This document shows positions 5,991 through 9,011 of a stretch of DNA of 9,011 bases, piece by piece (within the stretch, counting starts at the first letter, position 1; each line of letters begins with the position of its first letter). The DNA comes from Bradyrhizobiaceae bacterium (lineage in GTDB: Bacteria > Pseudomonadota > Alphaproteobacteria > Rhizobiales > Xanthobacteraceae), in NCBI GenBank assembly GCA_016793685.1, contig JAEULX010000220.1, forward strand, positions 1-9,011, read 5' to 3'. The position numbers and the translations under genes were made by a program. A model generated the notes under the pieces. The model saw nothing but the letters and a program-made list of their open reading frames with translations, was not told where the DNA came from and made no database searches.

Positions 5991-6838
5991 CTTTTACGTC
6001 TCCTGAAGCTTTTTAGATTTTTGAAACTGCGGCGCTGATCGCCCGCGCCGCCGAGGTAGAATTCCTTCACGTCTTCGTTGTCGCGCAACGCCTCCGCGGC
6101 GCCGTCGAGCACCACCTTGCCCTGCTCCATGATGTAGCCGTAACTCGCGACGGACAGCGCCGCGCGCGCGTTTTGCTCCACCAGCAGGATGGTGACGCCG
6201 AGGTCGCGATTGATCTCGCGGATGATGCCGAACACCTCTTTCACCAGCAGGGGCGAAAGCCCCATCGACGGCTCATCCATCAGGATCAGCCGCGGTCGCG
6301 CCATCAGCGCGCGCCCGATCGCAAGCATTTGCTGCTCGCCGCCCGACAGATAGCCGGCAAGGCCGGTACGTTCCTTCAGGCGCGGGAAATAGGCGAACAC
6401 CATCTCGATGTCGCGGGCGACCTCCTTGTCCCGGCGCGTGAAGGCGCCGAGCCGCAGGTTTTCCAGTGCGGTGAGATCGGCGATGATGCGCCGCCCTTCC
6501 ATCACCTGCGAAATGCCCCGCCGCACCGTCCGCACCGGGTCGCCGCCGTCGATCCGTTCGCCGTCGAACACGATTTCCCCGCGCGTCACCTCGCCGTTCT
6601 CGGTCTTGAGCAGTCCGGAAATGGCTTTCAGCGTGGTCGACTTGCCGGCGCCGTTGGCGCCGAGCAGCGCCACCACCGCGCCGCGCGGCACGTCGAGGCT
6701 GAGACCGCGCAACACCAGGATGACCTCGTCGTAGACCACTTCGATGTTGCGCACCGAAAGGAGGGGCGAGGCGTCAATGCCGGCGTTCGCGCCGCCGTTT
6801 GCCGACGGGTCGAGCGATGGTTTCACCTGTTGAATCAT
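5981..6838 (-). CDS. livF: LivF-type ABC transporter ATP-binding protein
   Basis: This is a cytoplasmic ATPase subunit of a HAAT-type (branched-chain amino acid family) ABC importer. Walker A GANGAGKS is at residues 60-67, the Q-loop glutamine at Q111, the signature LSGGEQQ at 164-170, Walker B LILMDEP at 184-190, and the D-loop SMGLSP follows. The usual H-loop histidine is replaced within LLVEQN (218-223), as in E. coli LivF, so this is normal for the family. At 285 aa it is longer than E. coli LivF (about 237 aa), by roughly 25 residues at the N-terminus and a basic C-terminal tail ending RRRKRWL. I recall similar tails in rhizobial homologues next to CoA ligases. The ATG start has only a weak GGTGG upstream. 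The preceding 234-nt gap is full of hairpins. The partner livG and livH genes are not in the window; livM is. Confidence 0.93.
   Translation of the reverse strand: MIQQVKPSLDPSANGGANAGIDASPLLSVRNIEVVYDEVILVLRGLSLDVPRGAVVALLGANGAGKSTTLKAISGLLKTENGEVTRGEIVFDGERIDGGDPVRTVRRGISQVMEGRRIIADLTALENLRLGAFTRRDKEVARDIEMVFAYFPRLKERTGLAGYLSGGEQQMLAIGRALMARPRLILMDEPSMGLSPLLVKEVFGIIREINRDLGVTILLVEQNARAALSVASYGYIMEQGKVVLDGAAEALRDNEDVKEFYLGGAGDQRRSFKNLKSFRRRKRWL
6000..6004 (-). promoter_or_regulatory. Shine-Dalgarno of the ligase gene inside livF
   Basis: AGGAG on the minus strand, nine bases before the GTG at 5990, lies within the last codons of livF. Together with the 10-bp gene overlap, it supports the GTG start and coupled translation of livF and the ligase. 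Confidence 0.55.
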
Positions 6839-6844
6839 CAGTCC

Positions 6845-6867
6845 ACCGCGAGCGCGGTCGCTAGCGA
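6845..6867. repeat. Overlapping small palindromes in front of livF
   Basis: ACCGCG (6845-6850) and CGCGGT (6853-6858) form a near-continuous palindrome with a 2-nt centre. TCGCTAGCGA (6858-6867) is a perfect 10-bp palindrome touching it. They lie just upstream of the livF ribosome binding site, so in mRNA they could affect livF translation. This may also be a by-product of high GC. Confidence 0.35.
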
Positions 6868-6874
6868 GCGGTCA

Positions 6875-6902
6875 GCCCGGCTTCCCCCGTCCGAAGCCGG
6901 GC
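6875..6902 (-). repeat. Perfect 10-bp stem in the gap before livF
   Basis: GCCCGGCTTC (6875-6884) and GAAGCCGGGC (6893-6902) are exact complements around an 8-nt C-rich loop. There is no T-tract after it in the direction of transcription. It lies about 37 nt before the livF start and could stabilise or punctuate the operon mRNA. Confidence 0.45.
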
Positions 6903-7011
6903 GGCGAATGCGAAAAAGTCGTTCCGCTACCCTACCGAACGGAGCGCGCGCCTCCCTGTGATGTGGTTCATAACACCCCACGAAATCGCCTGCCGTGGTT
7001 ATGGGATAATT

Positions 7012-7052
7012 CTGCCCCTTCCCTCCCCGAAGGGAGAGGGAAAAAGGGGCAG
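7012..7052 (-). terminator. Hairpin after the binding-protein gene
   Basis: CTGCCCCTT (7012-7020) pairs with AAGGGGCAG (7044-7052), with further inner pairing of TCCCT and CCC to GGG and AGGGA around a GAA loop. It begins 21 nt past the stop of the binding-protein gene. After the stem the minus strand reads AATTATCCC, not a T-run, so it is more likely a partial terminator or RNA-stabilising structure than a full stop. GGGAGAGGG-type hairpins are, from memory, frequent in rhizobial genomes. Confidence 0.4.
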
Positions 7053-7072
7053 GCGCCGCCGGCGCGCGTCCT

Positions 7073-8350
7073 CTACCAGCCGAGCCATTCGGGCTTGCGC
7101 GGCAGATCGACGGTCGTCACTTTCTCCAGCTTGATCGTGCCGTTCTTGATGAGTTCGTTGAGCGGCGCGTCGGTGGCGCCGTTCACTTTGATCCGGTAGA
7201 GATCGACGTTCATCATCGGCCGATGATCGGCATCGGTCCAGGTCGACGGCTTGCACACGCCTTCCATGCCGGCCGGCACCCAATCCTTCGTCTGATAAAA
7301 GCCCTTCTTGACGTTCGGACCGTTGACGCCGCCGTTCTTGGCCGCCCAGTCGATCGCTTCTTTCAGATAAAGCGCCGTGCACACCCCGGCGACATAATGC
7401 ACGGGACGATAGCCGCTGCCGGAGGGGTCCGAGTTCTTCGAGATCTCCATCAGGTTTTTCATGCCTGCCGCATCGACGCCGAACGGCACCGCCGTCCGCA
7501 GCGGGAATACGACGCCGTCCACCGCGGCGCCGCCCGCCTTGGCCGCGTTCTCGTCCATCCCCCAGACATTGCCGAGGAACTGCACGTCGGCGCCGATATT
7601 CTTGCAGGCCTTGAGCACGGCGATGTTCGATCCCGCCGTATTGCCGAGATAGGCGTAATTCGCGCCGGCGTTCTTCAGCGTCAGGCATTGCGCGGTGTAG
7701 TCGCCCGGCGTGAAGGCGAACTGAACCGGCGGCAGCACCTCGAAGCCGAGCTCCTTGGCGATCGCTTCGCCCGCTTCCTTCGGCGCGTTGGGGTAGGGGT
7801 GGTTCGCGCCCATATGGACGAACTTCGGCTTGTCGGTCTTGCCCTTGGCTTTCCAGTCCTGCGCCGCCCAGGTCAGCATGGCGCGCAGCGCGTCGGAATA
7901 GCTCGGCGCATAGAAGAAGTTGTACGGCGCGGGCTTCGCCTTGCCGCTCTTGCCGGTCGGATCGGTGAGCGCCGCCGAATAGGAGGCGGACACGTAGGGG
8001 ATCTGGTCCTGCGCGATGAAGCCCGTGAGCGCCTCGGTGTCGGCGGTGCCCCAGCCGAGGATCGCCGGCACCTTTTTGTCCGCTCCCGACCACTTCTTGT
8101 ATTGGGCGACCGCGCGCGGAACCTGGTAGCCGTAGTCGACCGTATCGAGCACGACGTCGACGCCGCCTTTCTTGTTCGCCCAGGCGATGGCGTCGACGAC
8201 GCCCTGACCGAAGGGGACGCCGACATCGGCGGTGGCGCCGGAGAAGTCGGTGAGCTGTCCCACGGTGACCTGCTCGGCACGCGCCGCTCCAGCCATGCCG
8301 AGGACGAGCGCCGCGAGCGACGCGCCGCGCAGTATCTTGGTCATTCGCAT
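7073..8350 (-). CDS. ABC transporter periplasmic substrate-binding protein (LivK type)
   Basis: This is a 425-residue type I periplasmic binding protein of the branched-chain amino acid/amide (HAAT) family, which captures ligand and delivers it to the LivHM permease. A Sec signal peptide spans residues 1-25 (basic start MRMTK, hydrophobic core, AARA before EQVTVG). There is no lipobox cysteine, so it should be soluble in the periplasm. The mature start EQVTVGQLTDFSG and the later GWGTADTE, YVSASYSAAL and GNTAGSN segments fit the two-lobed fold. The ATG at 8350 has a perfect AGGAGG nine bases upstream. The second ATG (8344) is too far from it. Order after livM and before livF is common in rhizobial operons that carry CoA ligases. 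The ligand cannot be read from sequence; neighbours suggest an acid later joined to CoA rather than leucine. Its own hairpin downstream may raise its level above the other subunits. Confidence 0.93.
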   Translation of the reverse strand: MRMTKILRGASLAALVLGMAGAARAEQVTVGQLTDFSGATADVGVPFGQGVVDAIAWANKKGGVDVVLDTVDYGYQVPRAVAQYKKWSGADKKVPAILGWGTADTEALTGFIAQDQIPYVSASYSAALTDPTGKSGKAKPAPYNFFYAPSYSDALRAMLTWAAQDWKAKGKTDKPKFVHMGANHPYPNAPKEAGEAIAKELGFEVLPPVQFAFTPGDYTAQCLTLKNAGANYAYLGNTAGSNIAVLKACKNIGADVQFLGNVWGMDENAAKAGGAAVDGVVFPLRTAVPFGVDAAGMKNLMEISKNSDPSGSGYRPVHYVAGVCTALYLKEAIDWAAKNGGVNGPNVKKGFYQTKDWVPAGMEGVCKPSTWTDADHRPMMNVDLYRIKVNGATDAPLNELIKNGTIKLEKVTTVDLPRKPEWLGW

Positions 8351-8405
8351 GGACGTGTTCCTCCTTATTGTTTCGAGGTCTCGCGTATTCCGGCCCGTCC
8401 TGACC

Positions 8406-9011
8406 TCAATGCGAGAACGGGTAGAGCTTCCAATAGGCCTTGATCTGCCGCCAGCGATGCGCCAGCCCGTCCGGCTCGAAGATCAGGAACAGCACGATCA
8501 CCAGGCCGATCGCGATCTCGCGCAGGAAGGCGATGTTGTTGTTGAGCGCCAGCGCGCGGTCGACGGCGCCGCCGCGCAGCAGCGCGCTGATCCACTCCAT
8601 CGCCTCCGGCAGCAGCACCATGAACGCGGTGCCCATCAGCGTCCCCATCACGGCGCCGACCCCGCCGATGATCACCATCGCGAGAAATACGATCGACCGG
8701 TCGATGCCGAAGCCTTCGTTCGACACGACCTGGGCATAGTGTGCATAGAGCGCGCCGCCGATGCCGGCATAGAAGGCCGCGAGGCCGAACGACAGCGTCC
8801 GGTATTTGGTGAGGTTGATCCCCATCATTTCGGCGGACAGATAGTGATCGCGGACGGCGACCAGCGCCCGCCCGTCGCGCGTGCGGATGAGATTGGTCAC
8901 CAGCAGATAGCTGACCACCAGATAGGCGAGCACGACATAGAAATACTGCCGGTCGCCGCGCAGCGCATAGCCGAACAGCGTGAACGGCTCGGCGCTCGCC
9001 GGCACGATTCC
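8406..9011 (-). CDS. livM: LivM-type ABC transporter permease, 5' end outside window
   Basis: These are the C-terminal 201 residues of an inner-membrane permease of the branched-chain amino acid ABC family; homologues are usually well over 300 residues. The frame is open to the window edge (codons for Gly-Ile precede the GTG at 9005), so that GTG is internal. Hydrophobic segments include FYVVLAYLVVSYLLVTNLI, LSFGLAAFYAGIGGALYAHY, VFLAMVIIGGVGAVMGTLMG and IAIGLVIVLFLIF. The cytoplasmic coupling loop GRALVAVRDHYLSAEMMGIN matches the family pattern GRAxxAxRxxxxxAxxxGIN that contacts the ATPases. It ends TGA at 8406-8408, and the binding-protein gene begins 55 nt later, so the two are surely co-transcribed. 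LivH and LivG should be encoded upstream. Confidence 0.93.
   Translation of the reverse strand, partial: GIVPASAEPFTLFGYALRGDRQYFYVVLAYLVVSYLLVTNLIRTRDGRALVAVRDHYLSAEMMGINLTKYRTLSFGLAAFYAGIGGALYAHYAQVVSNEGFGIDRSIVFLAMVIIGGVGAVMGTLMGTAFMVLLPEAMEWISALLRGGAVDRALALNNNIAFLREIAIGLVIVLFLIFEPDGLAHRWRQIKAYWKLYPFSH

Noticed and set aside
7223..8443. 406-aa plus-strand frame antisense to the binding-protein gene
   Set aside because: Shadow frame; the minus strand encodes a signal peptide and the binding-protein fold with a perfect RBS.

Overview
The window is GC-rich, tightly coded DNA that looks like the chromosome of an alphaproteobacterium of the order Hyphomicrobiales (Rhizobiales), probably from the Bradyrhizobium/Xanthobacteraceae neighbourhood. 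The basis is a TPR gene next to ispE, a liv-type ABC operon carrying a PaaK-family ligase, a small HTH-like protein of a type common in rhizobia, and a rhizobial-style dispersed palindromic repeat. The lineage is inferred from gene content; no rRNA marker is present.

Left part (1-2434, + strand): the 3' end of a TPR-repeat protein gene, then ispE, the CDP-ME kinase of the non-mevalonate isoprenoid pathway. A hairpin with a T-tract follows ispE. It sits inside a dispersed-repeat-like element of about 119 bp that also supplies the stop codon of the next, oppositely oriented gene.

Middle part (about 2685-3866): a more AT-rich, sparsely coded stretch. It holds two small minus-strand genes, a 59-aa HTH-like protein and a 60-aa unknown protein with a strong Shine-Dalgarno. 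It also holds several inverted repeats. One could sequester the ribosome binding site and start codon of the 59-aa gene. Another is a perfect 12-bp stem. Two more, a CGGAAA/TTTCCG box and a TGAAAT/ATTTCA pair on a candidate promoter, lie upstream of an IclR-family regulator gene and are candidate operators.

Right part (3867-9011): an IclR-type regulator (+ strand) faces a minus-strand operon tail to tail. In transcription order the visible operon is livM (5' end outside the window), a periplasmic binding protein, a hairpin-rich 234-nt gap, livF, and a PaaK-type acyl-CoA ligase overlapping livF by 10 bp. The simplest reading is uptake of a carboxylic, perhaps aromatic, acid by a HAAT-type ABC transporter followed by CoA activation in the cytoplasm, with the IclR protein as the likely local regulator. 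The substrate cannot be read from the sequence.

I see no CRISPR array, RNA gene, insertion sequence or phage gene. Most of the window is ordinary chromosomal material. The points worth following are the altered nucleotide-binding loop of the ligase, the candidate IclR operators, and the leader hairpin of the small HTH-like gene.
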